Below, piece after piece: positions 1 to 11,829 of a stretch of DNA of 64,000 bases. Position 1 is the first letter of the stretch. Each line of letters starts with the position of its first letter. A model generated the notes under the pieces. The model was not told where the DNA came from. It saw nothing but the letters and a program-made list of their open reading frames with translations, and searched no databases. Position numbers and translations under genes: made by a program. Source of the stretch: Aplectana chamaeleonis (taxonomy: Eukaryota > Nematoda > Chromadorea > Rhabditida > Cosmocercidae); assembly GCA_029168955.1 (NCBI GenBank), contig JAPDOI010000152.1, positions 248,001 to 312,000 of the forward strand, read 5' to 3'.

Positions 1-64
1 GGGTGGGTGAACTTCACAATTATGTGGAAATCTCAGATTTCGTCCCTGAGCTTGGACTGTGCCT
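1..64. mobile_element. Right end of a TTAA-type (piggyBac-like) MITE, cut by the window edge
   Basis: The last bases read CCTGAGCTTGGACTGTGCCT followed by TCAA. They match the right ends at 16331-16356, 26325-26344 and 61160-61179, which also end in GTGCCT and are followed by TTAA. The left part of the element lies outside the window. The flanking tetranucleotide has one change from TTAA. Confidence 0.55.
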
Positions 65-99
65 TCAAAGAATGTGGTGTAATGAGGGTTCTGAATTGA

Positions 100-365
100 T
101 GTCCTGAATTCTTGGGAAATTTTCGACATATTCGAGACATATTCTCAATTTCGGAAGGAGTTGTCAAGAAATCTGTCCGAATTCTCGGCAAATACTCGTT
201 CCCCCAAATTCTCCGCAAGTTTCTCTGAAATTCTGAGGAAATCGGCCGCAACTCTCGACGAATACTGCGGATCTCGGAATTCTCAACCACTTCTACCAAC
301 TTTCTGGGCAACTTCTTTATTGTCGACCGATTCTCGACAACTATTCGTCCGATTCTGGACAACTA
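100..365. repeat. Degenerate TTCTCG-rich short-period repeat
   Basis: The stretch repeats variants of ATTCTCGNCAA and TTCTGGACAAC at irregular spacing, which opens frames on both strands. No recognisable protein or RNA is seen. I read it as a decayed simple or tandem repeat rather than a gene. Confidence 0.4.
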
Positions 366-958
366 GTTTTACCCGAGTTGTTGTGTTATCCTCATGGAAA
401 GGTAGATCTGGACATCACAAAAGCGAAAATAAGTGAAAAATTGGGGAAAAAGTGGTCAGGAACAAGTTATTGCATGGTGTCCTCCCGCCCCCAATTGTCG
501 AGATTTTTATGAAACTTGTTTTGCCGTCTTGTATTTCTTTCTAGAGTAATTTCTGGGAACTTTTAGAGACTACTGGCTACTTCAAGAGCACAATAAAAGG
601 AGGATAGGCCAGATCTTCATGAAAATGTCGTTAATCGGGGGCTGGCCGACACCAGTAATTAGACGTCCTGACTCGTTGTTGGGCGTTTTTCCTGCGAATT
701 TTCATTTTTTTCATTTATTTCTTTTTTTGGTAATACCAGACCTAAATTTTCATGAAGATTGCTCAAAATTTGTTTTTATCGTGAACCCTGCCTTTGAGCA
801 ATAGAGCGTTCGAGTAACTCAAATTTTCAGATTTTAGAATAATCGTGTTTTCGACTCACTCGTTTTTTTTCAAATATTTCTAATTATCGAATTTTCGGCT
901 AACTCGACTAGTCGATGACTTGACCCCATATAAGTATAGTCGGCCGTCATCGAACATA
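366..958. other. AT-rich intergenic stretch, nothing recognised
   Basis: Poly-T and TTTTCG-rich sequence with only short chance frames. No repeat partner elsewhere in the window was found by eye. Confidence 0.4.
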
Positions 959-1237
959 CTGTGCTTCTCTGGGCCAAATTGCGGTCTGCAATTGCGTCTC
1001 GACACGCTTTGCGGATGCACGCTCCTGAGTCGGAAGAGTTTGCAGCGCCGCAGTCGCCGATCTGTTGACTCTAGGTGGGTTTTGGGAACTGAAAACTGAG
1101 AAAAACTGGAGAAAACTGTTTAAAAAAAGCCCCATCGAATCGGTTTGGCGCTGGAAACCCGATTGACTCGAGCATGTGCGGTTGCAAAGCGTGTCGAGAC
1201 CCGATTGCGGACCGGAATTTGAAGCAGAGAAGCACAG
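959..1237. mobile_element. TA-flanked fold-back MITE, family A copy 1 (279 bp)
   Basis: It begins CTGTGCTTCTCTGGGCCAAA and ends with the inverted form GAAGCAGAGAAGCACAG; the arms match imperfectly for about 60 bp. A TA dinucleotide lies on each side (957-958 and 1238-1239), the target duplication typical of Tc1/mariner-mobilised MITEs. A second copy of the same 279-bp length sits at 15707-15985. It carries no coding capacity. Confidence 0.75.
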
Positions 1238-1556
1238 TAAGCTTTGCGCAACGTAATGTATACGGCTGGAACATCTCTACGAATTCCCCTTGTGGGTAAC
1301 CCTGAATCCCCTCACCTTCGATGGAACAAACATTGAGCTCAACCGTCACCACTACTTATGGCGGGTCTGGAGAAATTCAGGATGAAGGATCATAAGATAT
1401 TGGCTCTACGTTAGAAATACATAAAGGATCACCAAATATTCTATACCTAATGACTCACCAAGAGAACAAATTTAGTACATAGCATAATCATTCCAGCAAA
1501 ATAGATTGATATAAATTCAAAAATGAGACAGGCCAAACTGACGGCTGTAGATGCAC

Positions 1557-1751
1557 TCACTCGTCGTATTCCCAGCTAAGGTATAGTGTGTGATCGGAAC
1601 TAATCAGCTTCTCGCAACAGGTGAGTGGCGCTCTCAGTTGCATACATTGAGCTGACAGCTTTGCCAGATCATCGATGGCCTTATAGACGAGTGGTGATCT
1701 GAACAAATCAATTCTGTGATCCAAATACTTAGAAAAACAACTTACATACAA
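1557..1751 (-). pseudogene. Unclassified coding fragment, copy 1
   Basis: A 64-codon open frame on the minus strand contains [20 protein letters not shown] followed by [22 protein letters not shown] second copy of this 45-residue block occurs on the plus strand near 4099-4227. Between the copies many changes are synonymous (CAA/CAG, CCA/CCG, ACC/ACA), so the sequence was once under protein selection. I do not recognise the family. A capsid-like or other retroelement protein is possible because it is dispersed in opposite orientations, but no diagnostic motif is present. No start or splice context can be fixed. Confidence 0.45.
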
Positions 1752-1780
1752 GACGGTAACAAGTACTGATCAGGTATATA

Positions 1781-1926
1781 TCCTCTGTTTCCGAGTGTGA
1801 TTTATTTCCGTTCTTCGCGTGCTTGGGCGCGCGTAGGCTGCGTCTCCTTCTTCTCACACTTTCTCGCTGTCTCTACCCACAAGCGCGCTAGGAAAAACAG
1901 AGTAAATCTGACTCGGAACCAGAGGA
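1781..1926. mobile_element. TA-type MITE, family B copy 1, carrying the GC/pyrimidine module
   Basis: The termini are TCCTCTGTTTCCGAG on the left and CTCGGAACCAGAGGA on the right. TA precedes the left end; the right flank has decayed to TT. Inside is a module with GCGCGCGTAGGCTGCG, a run of CT-rich sequence containing TTTCTCGCTGTCTCT, then AAGCGCGC. Copies 2 and 3 (20872-21024 and 28653-28805) have the same layout. Confidence 0.7.
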
Positions 1927-3021
1927 TTTGTGCTATGCATACATGTAAGAAACAATCAGGTATTCAAACTCTTTTACAGAAGATATTTCGAGATTTTGTA
2001 TCAAAGAAAGTAGCGGAGTTCTGTCCCCGACAAGTCGAAAACTCAATCGTAGGCACTATACACAATGTTAATAGTTTTATCAGTAAGCCAGCAGCGGCAG
2101 CTTGCCGGCACGTTATCGGAAAAGAATAAATGAAGAAAAAATGTTCATATAAATAGTCTTCATACTCACTGCAACTGCTTAACCCTCATGGGGTCGAGTC
2201 GAACGAGGGCAGGTCCGAGTACGGGACGCAGGTCGGCCGCAACCTCCATGTCAGCACAGCAAGATGCAATGAATGTGCTCCTGATGGAGGCGCATCCATG
2301 AATTTCTGACCAACACAAAGACGAGCATACTGTGCATGCATGATCAGCCCTCCACGTCCTCCGTCTCACATCGGACCACATTGTCTTTGCGAAAAGTCGG
2401 ACCCAGCTGTTGGGCCATCGAGTCACGCAAGCTGCAGCTCTGCGCCTCCTAATACCACCGCTCGCCTACCGTACGACGGCAGCTGCTCGTGAATGCATTG
2501 AAAGTAAGAAACGATCATGCATCGAGAAGTCAGGCTCTAATCCACGAAGAAGGCTCTATGCTAACTCTAAAAGAAACCTACAACCCCCCACTACTACTGA
2601 TTCAGGAAAAATTGCGAAAATCCGGAAATGCATCCTATACGAAAACGGCCCTTTTTCCGCGCACAATGCACCTATGTAGTCGCCAATGCTAGTCTAAAAA
2701 TCCCAAAATCTTGAATTGTGATCGATGAGATCCCCAGAAAGAGATGCACAAAATTCCGACAAAACTCTGAAGTCAAAGAAATATGTTTACAGACTTACTA
2801 TGGTATTGCTCTCATTGAATGAAGCCCGAAAGTGTCCTCAAAAATAGAGCTCTTCAATTTCGAAACGAGTCTTGAAGAAATACAGTTCACCATTCTTAAT
2901 GCGAGTCAATATGGCGCTTTTTGCGCGGAAAAAGCGCCCAATACCGTCTAATTCTGAAAAAGGTATGTGTGGTATGCTATATTTTCCGTGTGGAAGAATA
3001 TAATCGACCTGCATATGTTCA
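1927..3021. other. Intergenic stretch, no supported gene
   Basis: Short open frames occur on both strands, but none shows a known motif, splice context or second copy in the window. Confidence 0.35.
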
Positions 3022-3810
3022 ATACCAGCGCTAGGTTTTGTAATAATGGGGAGCATTTGCCAAATTTGGAGAAAAAACGTCCGATGCATGCAGCTTTTTT
3101 GAACAAAGACTTTTTTGGATTCTGGAAACACTATCAAATTCACAACTCCAGTTTCTACCTAATAATGAACTTTGTGGGCCGAAGTTGCCTAAAATCGCTT
3201 TGTTTTTGAATGAAATTGTAATTGCAATCGTTTTTCAAAAACGTCGCGCGCGGCAGGGTGCGGCAAAATTTTGAGTAGTAATTGTAAAACTAATACAAGA
3301 GCAACCTCTATGTTTTCTTCGTGAATTAAATACAAAAGGGGGAATCTCGAGATTCGTGCAGGCTGAATTCTCGCGATCCTTCATTTAACAGTCTGGGGCT
3401 TTCGCAACACACGTTGGACTTTTCGTGGAGTTTCCAAGCGTGTTTAATGAAGGATTTCCAAAGTTCTACTGGCACAAATCTCAAGATTGTCCCACCGGCA
3501 TCTAACTTACAACAAAAACATAGAGGCTGTTCTTGTGTTACTTTTATAATTACAAATCAAAGTTTCGCCTCACCTTGCCGCGCGCGACGTTTTTGAAAAA
3601 TGACCGCAAAAACAAATTCATTTAAAAACGAAGCGATTTCAGTGAACTTGGGTCCACATGGTACATTGTCAGGTAGGAATTTGAGCTGTGAATCTGATAG
3701 CGTTTCCAGAAACGAAAAAAGTGTTTGTTCGAAAAAGTTACAAGCATCGGACGTTTTTTTTGCCAAGTTTGGCAAACGCTCCCCGTTTTTACAAAACTTA
3801 GCGCGGGTAT
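3022..3810. mobile_element. Large fold-back element with arms of about 300 bp
   Basis: The left arm (about 3022-3325) starts ATACCAGCGCTAGGTTTTGT and the right arm (about 3500-3810) ends with the inverted form ACAAAACTTAGCGCGGGTAT. The arms can be aligned through CTCCCC/GGGGAG, CGTCCGATGC/GCATCGGACG and CGTCGCGCGCGGCA/TGCCGCGCGCGACG to the block around ACATAGAGG. Identity is roughly 75-85% by eye. The spacer is about 175 bp. Open frames inside both arms mirror each other and are not genes. The right end abuts a family C MITE. Confidence 0.7.
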
Positions 3811-3814
3811 GGTA

Positions 3815-3963
3815 GAGTTCACGTAATAAATTTAGTCTGATGAATGGACGGGGCTGCGGTAGATCGCCGCGAGCGAATCGAGACCCCGTTGGCCAGTGGT
3901 GCCGCCAATACCGCACGGCCAGCCACCTGGTCCATGCGTCATACTAAATCGAATACGGGAACC
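3815..3963. mobile_element. Family C MITE, copy 1
   Basis: The core runs from ATTTAGTCTGATGAATG to GCGTCATACTAAAT, with imperfect inverted ends that extend outward on both sides (TTCACGTAATAA and CGAATACGGGAAC). The interior includes GGTAGATCGCCGCG and GTGCCGCCAATACCGCACGG. Two more copies lie at 5979-6121 and 13034-13177. Confidence 0.7.
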
Positions 3964-4074
3964 TTACCTGATTGCTCTCTAAATGTATGCACAGATCATA
4001 TACCTACATCATACTTGGCAGTGTCTTGCATATATGTATTAAGGTCCGTTTTTCTATTAATTTTATTCATAGAA

Positions 4075-4285
4075 TTTATTCGTTCAAATTATCGCTCGTC
4101 CATAAGGCCATCGATGATCTGGCAATGCTGTCAGCTCAGTGTATGCAGCTAAAAGCGCCGCTCACATGTTGCTAGAAGCTGATTAGTTCCGATTACATGC
4201 TCTATCTTAGGCGGGAATACGACGAGTGGAGCCGAAGATTTCAAGAGCTGTTGTCCAGTAATGCAAAACACATTAAATTGCTTTG
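4075..4285 (+). pseudogene. Unclassified coding fragment, copy 2 (in-frame stop)
   Basis: The frame contains [20 protein letters not shown] and TCC, then a TAG where the copy at 1557-1751 has GAG, then KLISSDYMLYLRREYDE and WSRRFQELLSSNAKH. It lies in opposite orientation to copy 1. The second copy extends the readable region about 17 codons beyond the first. The product is not recognised. It is a decayed fragment and I infer a mobile-element origin only from its duplication. Confidence 0.45.
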
Positions 4286-4512
4286 AGCATGAAAAGGCAG
4301 CCCCCACTTCAGTTCTCGCATCCTGAAAGTGTTTATTGAGTGCCGCATGCCAAGCCATCCTCACCAATAAACACGTCCGAGGCGTTTATTCGCCTCAGTA
4401 CCGCACGGTTCTCCAACTGCCATTGTTGGCGAACTATGCCATATGTTTGGTTTTAGGTCGGATATACTGCAGTGCAATTCCTCGATTTCTCCCATTTCGT
4501 GTAGTCGGTGTA

Positions 4513-4622
4513 TTGATACTTTGCGTTCATCATAGAAGATTGGCGCAAAATCGGTGCCATATGCTATAACGCAGGTGCACTGAGCTTGCCCCAACCTTCG
4601 ATGGGGGACGCTAAGTATAGCT
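4513..4622. mobile_element. Small fold-back element, family G copy 1
   Basis: The core GGCGCAAAATCGGTGCCATA is followed by TGCTATAACGCAGGTGCACTGAGC, an inverted pair. A better-preserved copy sits at 47123-47250. The outer arms here (ATACTTTGCGTTC and GACGCTAAGTAT) are diverged. Confidence 0.55.
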
Positions 4623-4624
4623 AG

Positions 4625-5978
4625 GATCCATGCAGATTGTACCTACTAGGGGATAGCAACATTGATACCTCCAAGGGTGTGGCCCGTCACCTCCTCTCAT
4701 TCCACTAATTGTTCATAAACTAAAAAATTCCCCATTTTAGTGACGTTCGCGAAAATGGTGGATCTTTAGACTTGAAGGTGTAAAGGAGGAACACGTGGGG
4801 AGTTTGAGGAGAACTCGCGAGAAGAGAATAGCCTTTTTCTTCTTCCATAGCCATAGCCAAAAAGTGTAATTTCTATCCATGATCAATCAGCGCTTCTATG
4901 TACCCTTTGTTTCGAGCCGAGACTTACTCATTACTCGCGCACGCATTTGCTGCGTCCCGTTCAACCCCACGCAGTCTCGCTCTCTCGGCGCACGCACGAG
5001 GAAGGAACCAACTGAATTTTGTTCCGAACTGAGGCAGCGTCCATACGCCGCGAGAGCATGCGATTGCGCAAAATCGATGTTCATCAAGGGCACACGTTTT
5101 GCTTGCCGCTCATGCGCGCTCCCTCTCACGCGCTCACGCCCGCTCGCTATCGCGCGCTAACGCTAGCTCAAAGATGGAAGCAGCGGATTTCGAGATTACT
5201 GCTTAACCCCTAACGTAGGAGGCATTAAACCTGTTGCCAAACTGTTGCCCTTGTACCCCATAACCCCACCACAGAATACACAAATCTTAGGTAAATGATC
5301 AGCCGTTGCGCCCATTTGAGCTATTGATCACCCGGTCAAAGATTGTCAATCGAATCAAAACGAGGTTGGGGTGTCTGTCAGTGCTTAATTGAGGGAACGG
5401 GCTACTCCAGCGTTGAGGAGCGTTGAGAGGCGCACAGCAGCGGGATCGCGCGCTTTCGCCACGTATGTACGCTGCCTGAAGGACCGATAGAGTAGGGATA
5501 GCTATTGAACTATTGAACAGCATTCTCAATCCGCGTACGCTATGCTGTACACAGTGGACATCCCGCTTTTCACTGTTTTCAACTCACAGAGAGATCGCTG
5601 CTCACCACATGGCTGCTTCTAGAGGATGAGCCCGAGTTGCCCTTTACAAGGTCTCTTCAAGGCTAATTTTGGCAGCGGAGAAGGATTCCACGTAGACCGT
5701 GAGGAAAAACAACCCCATAGCACCGAGATTTTTTTCTGCAAAACCCGTGTTTCGCGGCGTTTTGAGCGAACATCAAGCACATCGTAACCAAGTTCAAATC
5801 TGACGAATTGAATTTTCAGAGAAATCTTCGCGTTTCTATCAATGGATCGATTGCAAGGGCATGTTAAAAATGTTTTCGACCGTGTGTGCGGGTGATGTAG
5901 AGAGGATTTCCGTAGTTTCATAAACTTTGGCTAAAATATCTGAAGTTAACGTAAAGTCTCACGTACAAAATTAGACTA
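4625..5978. other. Intergenic stretch with a GC-rich island at 4925-5170
   Basis: The 4925-5170 part is rich in GCGC, CACGC and CTCGCTCTCT and resembles the pyrimidine module of family B MITEs only weakly. No coding exon is supported. Confidence 0.35.
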
Positions 5979-6121
5979 GAGTCCACGTAATCAATTTAGT
6001 CTGATGAATGGGCGGGGCTGCGACGGTAGATCTCCGCGTACGAATCGAAACCAGTGATGCCGCCAACACCGCACGAACAGCCCTCTGATCTGCGCGTCAG
6101 ACTAAATCGAATACGAAAACT
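5979..6121. mobile_element. Family C MITE, copy 2
   Basis: Same plan as 3815-3963: CACGTAATCAATTTAGTCTG at the left and GCGTCAGACTAAATCGAATA at the right, with GCCGCCAACACCGCACG inside. Missing a few bases relative to copy 1. Confidence 0.7.
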
Positions 6122-6659
6122 ATAGATGCTTCTGGAATCCTGAGCAGCTCCAGTTTTCGTGTGATGCATCTAGCGACTCGTTGCCAGAGCAGTTGATTGC
6201 AGCTGGGCTCGCTTTCCTGGTACGGACCTGGAGGACAGAATAGATAGATCAAAAGGAGAATCTTCTACCAATTTCTTCACTTGGGTCCAGGAATTCTCAA
6301 GTTGATGGCAGCTAATGTGGCAAATGTATCCTATATTTTCACCAGCTTGCGCTGAAAACTCACTAGTGAGGCGAATTCGTCGCCACGACATTAGACCCGA
6401 CGCCTCCGAGCTCCTTGGCATCTACTCTTTCTGGGTAGAGCACCTACATATGTATGTAGCTGTTAAGAAGTACAAAACGTTTAAGCAAGCCCTAATTAAA
6501 AGAATTAATCATTCGTTCCGGGAATTCATGTCGTTCTAGAGTGATTAAATTAGTGGTGCTGTTGTTGTTGTTGCCGATGCTACTTGAATATTCAACAGAA
6601 AACTAAAAAATTCAATTCAATAGATTATCACCGCATCCTATCATTGTGCTTGAGCGTGA

Positions 6660-7790
6660 GGCATCGTTTACACTTCCTCCGCCGTGTGGCGCGGCGGAGT
6701 GCAAACCTATAAGGAGTCGTTTATACTTCCGCCGCGGAGCGGCGCGGCAATAAGTAGGGCGGCGCGGCGCTTGAAATATCGCGCCACCAGGATGTATAAT
6801 CGGTCTGCGTCGAATTTACGCGGCGACGTCGCAGAATGACGATAAACACAGCCTGGAGTCGCTCTGACATAATACAAGGCCGATTGTGATGAGTGATGTC
6901 TTGTGCAAAAGAAACATCTACAATTTTTCGTACCATAGCACAGCACCCGAAGGCGGATAGAGTCATTGAAAACGATTTCTCTTTAGAAAAATGATTTCAA
7001 AAGTTTAAAAAAATGAATTTTTCACATCCCAGCCTACTCTAAACAACGCCCAGGACCTTGGAAGGAATTTTAGAGATGAATCAGAAGAACAAAATTGAGA
7101 ATGTGTATGAGATAACAGCAAACGAAGCATACTTTGTCAATGCGGATCACACGCGGACGCCGCGCCGCCTGCTTTCCTCGGGCGGCGCGGCAGCACCTAG
7201 GCGGCGGCCGCGTGCGGCACCGTTGGAAGATTTCGGGCAGAAAAACTCTAAACGCCTCGCTGCGCCGCCAGGCGGCGCCGCTCGATCGAAGTGGCTGTAC
7301 TGCATCTCGCCGCGGCGGAAGTATAAACGACCTCTAACGGGCCGATTAGAGGCTCGCCGCTGAAGGGCGCGGCAGCATGCAATGGAGGAGCATCGATCGT
7401 GCGGCGCGGCACGATCTATTCCCCTTCATTGTTTGCTGCCGCCCCTTTCAGCGGTGGGAAACTATTCGGCCCCTGACATTGATCACGCTGCGCGGCACGA
7501 TTAATATTATAGGGTTGCATCTCGCCGCGCCGCTCGACGGCGGGAGGATAAACAACCCCAAGCGCCCGAATAGAGTCGCACCGCTCGAAAGCGCGATGGT
7601 ACGATCTATACTCTTCCGTTACGTTCTGTCGCGCCCTTCAGCGGCAAGACTTTACTCGAGCCCTAAGGCGTCGTTCATACATCCACAGCCAAGGGGTGCG
7701 CGAAATGCAATCCAATAATAGCGATCGTGCCGCGCAATACTTCAGAATTACACTCTGCCGCTCCGTTCGGTGGAGGTAGTGTAAACGACC
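6660..7790. mobile_element. Composite of GC-rich MITEs (outer pair)
   Basis: The outer ends read GGCATCGTTTACACTTCCTC at the left and the inverted GAGGTAGTGTAAACGACC at the right. A complete 622-bp element is nested at 6713-7334. A further right half (around 7490-7560, with CACGATTAATATTATAGGG and CTCGCCGCGCCGCTCGACGG) and a further left end (7671, GGCGTCGTTCATAC) lie between. The layout indicates repeated insertion of related elements into each other. A (CA)n tract follows at 7790. Confidence 0.6.
6713..7334. mobile_element. PIF/Harbinger-like MITE with TAA duplication (622 bp)
   Basis: The left end is GGAGTCGTTTATACTTCCGC and the right end is the inverted GCGGAAGTATAAACGACCTC, matching at about 23 of 25 positions. 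TAA flanks both ends (6710-6712 and 7335-7337), the 3-bp TWA duplication of the PIF/Harbinger superfamily. The interior is GC-rich and non-coding; frames such as 7058-7363 are chance openings. Confidence 0.75.
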
Positions 7791-8978
7791 ACACACACAC
7801 ACCGTCTCTGACTTAGAGTGCCAAAACTGTTTCTCTTACCGCAACTATACTTGCTATTGAAAAAAGTCTTCTAAAGAAAGGGAATAACCAAGAAAGTCAT
7901 CCAACGGTTCAAAAAAGTATTTTAAGTAAATAACGACCCCGCTAATAAGATGTCAGATTGTATCTACGCAGACTTCTTTTCTTATCGTGCGAAATTTACT
8001 TATTTTCCTCATATTTGTTAATTCTTTATTTCTATTCATGTTACTTTTATCAATGTATGTACGATGAAAAGCGATGCTGAAAATCCCGCGAGGAAGATTA
8101 CAAAGTACACATCACTCGAGAAACAGCTATAAAGTTTCGACTGCTCAAAGAGTATGATTTTTTCTGAGACGCCTATATACATAACTTATGATAGTTCACC
8201 CCATCCATCTCCATGGTTGAGTCATCTTATGAATGTGCTAATGACCTCCAGCGGTTGTGGCTTTGTACTCGCTGACAGCTGCTGACACATTGTTTGAGCA
8301 CCGCCTCACGCCAAATCCTTAGGGACTTCCGAACTTTTCCTCTGTGGCTGTGGTCAACAGTGAAAAAGTTTTTTTTACAAATCTTCATTGCAGTAATCTT
8401 TTGTTATGATTTATAGAGTCGAACTTTGGGGTGATCGATCTTCACATTATCTTTCAGCTTTTTGTAAGGTTCCCGTTACTTGTCGAAAGAAAGATAAATT
8501 TCCAAGAAAAGCAGCAGAATACGTAGCGTTCTTCATCTTTCAGTTGCCCTTGTGAATGGTGTAACTTTCTAGAGGAAAAAAAGATGAGAAAATAATCAAT
8601 CGCCTCCCGCATCTCGTCTGACACCTCTTTTTTCTGCAATTACTCCATATTTTTGACGAAACCGTTTTACCCTTGCTCATTTTTCAGCTGGGACAGTTTT
8701 GAAAATTTCGGAATTGTTTGAAAATGTACATTCTGTCATATCATCATCATTATTTAGCGACTTTTGGGCACAAACTTCGTAGTTAAGGACAGTTCGAATT
8801 TTCGAAGTTTCAAAAAAGTTTTTCCCGCGCCTTAGAGTGGCAGTGAAACAAAAAAGAACGATAGAGTCATCCTCACAAATGATCTCCGACTATTTTCATG
8901 CTATTTCGGAAGAGTTTAAGGGGAAAAACAGAAAAAGAAGTGGTGCTGCGAAGCCAAGCACTGAAATGTACCACGTAC
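7791..8978. other. Intergenic stretch, no supported gene
   Basis: It starts with a short (CA)n tract, followed by AT-rich sequence. No repeat partner or coding signature was recognised. Confidence 0.35.
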
Positions 8979-9556
8979 AGGCAGTGGTCGCGATGAAAAA
9001 AGTTGTCGGGAAAACTATAAAAATCAGACTAGTTAGCGAACGGCTAAAAAACTTCAAGGCTACGGGGCAAGAAACGAGCTATAATTAGAGTTTAAGTTCC
9101 TAAGTTGTCGATTCATGCACATGTGCACAGCTCCGCCCAAAAAGATTGGAGTCTAGTGTTTGTATAGTCAAAATTCATCGACATTCACAGGCAGAAATAA
9201 ATGCAAATTTAGATAATAAAAACAGTTGAACAATGTAAACAAGCAATTCATTGAATGCTTTTACTGGATGAGAACAGAAATCTTGGAGCAGGCCAGTTCG
9301 AAAAAAATTAGTCATTGAATAAACCTCGAATTGAAGCTAGCTGATGCCTCTGATACTAGAGGTCATCGATTTTGCTAATGTGGAGTGGGCCCGTCCACCA
9401 TCACAGAGTTTCACAAGAACGGAAAGTTGAGGTTGATAATTCGAACCAGAATAGGGCTTGTTTTCGCAATTTTTCTTATAGATCCTACTACTATGAATTC
9501 AGAAAAGCGTTCAGAGAAAAAAAGGAGACAAGCTGATCCCATCGCGACCACTGCTT
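8979..9556. mobile_element. TTAA-type MITE, family PB-2 copy 1 (decayed flanks)
   Basis: The termini AGGCAGTGGTCGCGATGAAA and CATCGCGACCACTGCTT are inverted. Its interior matches the element at 14228-14672 in inverted orientation, including the segment around GAGTGGGCCCGTCCACCATC and the one around GGAGACAAGCTGATCCC. The flanks are GTAC and TTGA, so the expected TTAA has decayed on both sides. Confidence 0.65.
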
Positions 9557-9559
9557 TTG

Positions 9560-11240
9560 AAGGCTGCGCTCACGAGAAAAACCATGGCTCATTTTCTCAA
9601 TAATATGGCGCAGATAAGCCAACAATGTAGAGGGTAGCGAACGACCCCACGAAACCCTCAATTTTCATAGAAAACTTCCAGAAAAAATCCCCCGAAGCCT
9701 TGGATATCCATCCCTGCACCTACACCGTGCGTTTTGCGCTTCGAATTCATAGCGGTCCTTCACATCGAAGCAACATTTCGCTTGCTCCATCCCGTAACTT
9801 TGCGGAGCGAGGGGACAGAACGAGAGAGTGTGGCGGAGAAGGAGGCGCAGCAAACATCGCTCCTAAATAGATTATAGGTGCCTTGGTTTTTGTTTCTTTC
9901 TCAGAAAAATCCCGAAAAAACATGAGGTTTGTAGTGCGCATGTTTGAGTATGAATGTTAAGATCCCTCGAGATGAAGAGCGTTCAGGTTATCGACAATTA
10001 TGTATTCCATAGGGTGGACAATCCTTCAATGTTGTGGGCGGGCTGGTTCGATACGTCAGCTGATCCATGTGACTTTCATCCACTTTCTAGACACTTTTTA
10101 TCTATCTTCCTTCCTCATTTCAATCGGAAGGACCCACAGCTCGCCCTTGAAGTATCACATTATATCTGCGTACAATTCCATAACACTTTTTGCATCCCGA
10201 TTTTCTCTTCGCAGGTCCTCCAGTGTCTTCTCCCATTCGTAATCAACGGCTTAAATCTATGTACGCTGCGGGGCAACAATAAATTATTGGCGTCAATTGC
10301 TGTATAAGTGCATCCAGAGTGGACAACAGTCTCCTCGTTTCCCATGCACTAATTGAAAACAAAGGTGTTGGTGTGGCTAGAATCTTTTACAGTTTCTGTG
10401 TGTGGGATTCTTAAAATCGCAAAAGCATCACCTTTTTTTTGTTTAACGATTCTTATTTATGTCTTTGCTCGGAACTCATGGTTGACTCTTCAAAGCCGAC
10501 TTTCATTCGTGACGAACTCAAGTAAAAAAGCTAAGTATTGGTGTTACATGCATCGCGCCACTATTCCGGTTGGTATCTATGTATTGATTTAGTTTGATTT
10601 CTGTTTATTGTTGCTTCGTATCTCATTGAACCTTTACCATCAGTGGAGTGCAGGTAAATACTGCACCTATTTGAAAAAGATAGTTTCGATCTCGGTTGAG
10701 CAATTCTACTGTCTCCACCAAACTGGATTTCCGTGAGGGGAACGGTGGGTATTTATTGATTTCAGCTAGCTCAATTTCTCCTTAGTGGCATAAGCTAACA
10801 GAAAGTTGGAAGAAGCGTGTCAAACCTACTGCTTCAACTATCTAAACGTAATATGTGAGGTTTTCGCCAATGATTCCTTACATGCGACTTTGTAAATTTT
10901 TGAAATTTTCCTGCGTCAGAGTTTTGGGCGGATGTTTATGTATACTGTTCAAAAGCCTGATATCCTATCCAGCTCTTCCATCCACAACTTGATCTTTCGA
11001 TCCTAATGGCTTTCGATACACGTGCTAGAATTCAGTGGAAATTTTGGTGCTAATCAGGACGGGAAAAACTCAGATTTCATCAGTGGGAAAGAGAAACAAA
11101 ACAGATGCTTGTTACCGCCTTTTTCGCCGTTCCGTCATAGTCGCCGTACAAAAAGGTCCACTTCACAATCTCGGGAGGGATGTTGAGTGCGGTTGCGCAC
11201 TTAGGTCAATCATATACTTTGTCGCTGTCATAAGCCACAG
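9560..11240. other. Intergenic stretch; one module copy at 9795-9852
   Basis: On the minus strand, 9795-9852 carries the pyrimidine module (TGCGCCTCCTTCTCCGCCAC then CTCTCTCGTTCTGTCCCCTC and GCTCCGC) without recognisable family B ends. An open frame at 9954-10307 (117 codons) has no recognised motif and I do not call it a gene. Confidence 0.4.
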
Positions 11241-11249
11241 TCATGACAT

Positions 11250-11480
11250 TTAGCACAAATCGTGGCGGGACCAGCATCAGATCAACTGGCCGTCGTAGGA
11301 ACAGTTATCGCGTGTCCGTCGCAGCAACGTGTCGCGGAGGGCTGACATACTGCAAATGTGCCGATGCCTGTCGATGTCACTGTCGGTGTCGCTGTGCAGC
11401 GCACTGTGACAGCGACCGATTTGAAGGGCGGGAGGCGGTCGCTGTCGCTGTGCAGAGCGACGCAACCGCGTGTCGCGAAA
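11250..11480. repeat. GTCGCT/CGACAG-rich palindromic segment
   Basis: Dense GTCGC and GACAGCGAC words, with an imperfect palindrome around TCGGTGTCGCTGTGCAGC and GTGACAGCGACCGA (about 11384-11424). The same vocabulary fills the elements at 31358-32139 and 43817-44932, so it may be the interior of a related element whose ends I could not fix. Confidence 0.45.
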
Positions 11481-11488
11481 CCCCTATA

Positions 11489-11612
11489 GGCCGGGATCAT
11501 ACTTTCAGCGACGAGCGACGCGACGTAATGTTTACCAGCCATATCGACCAAAAATCGATATGCCTGGTATGCACTGTCGCCGTCGCTGGTCGCGAGAAGT
11601 ATGATCCCGGCC
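11489..11612. mobile_element. Palindromic MITE with ATA duplication (124 bp)
   Basis: The left end is GGCCGGGATCATACTTTC and the right end is GAAGTATGATCCCGGCC, inverted. The trinucleotide ATA flanks both sides (11486-11488 and 11613-11615). The interior contains CGACGAGCGACGCGACG and a near-mirror of it, so nearly the whole element can fold. Confidence 0.7.
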
Positions 11613-11829
11613 ATACTGTACTGATTGGCCTTATACTGTAGCCGTGGCTGGCCCGATTTTGGCCGATAACTTGCTTCTGTTTATGATTTTTTCTGTTTTT
11701 TCATTTCTTTGTGCTATTTGTCCATGTATCTATAGCAAATAATTTAGGTGTAGTGATATTGTGCGTGTTGTAAGGACAACTTACCCTTTTTACGTTTTCG
11801 GTGTTTCTTTTTCTTCAAAAATGGGTAAA

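Noticed and set aside
9954..10307. 117-codon open frame
   Set aside because: No recognised motif, no conserved copy, no splice or promoter signal; the length is within chance for this composition.
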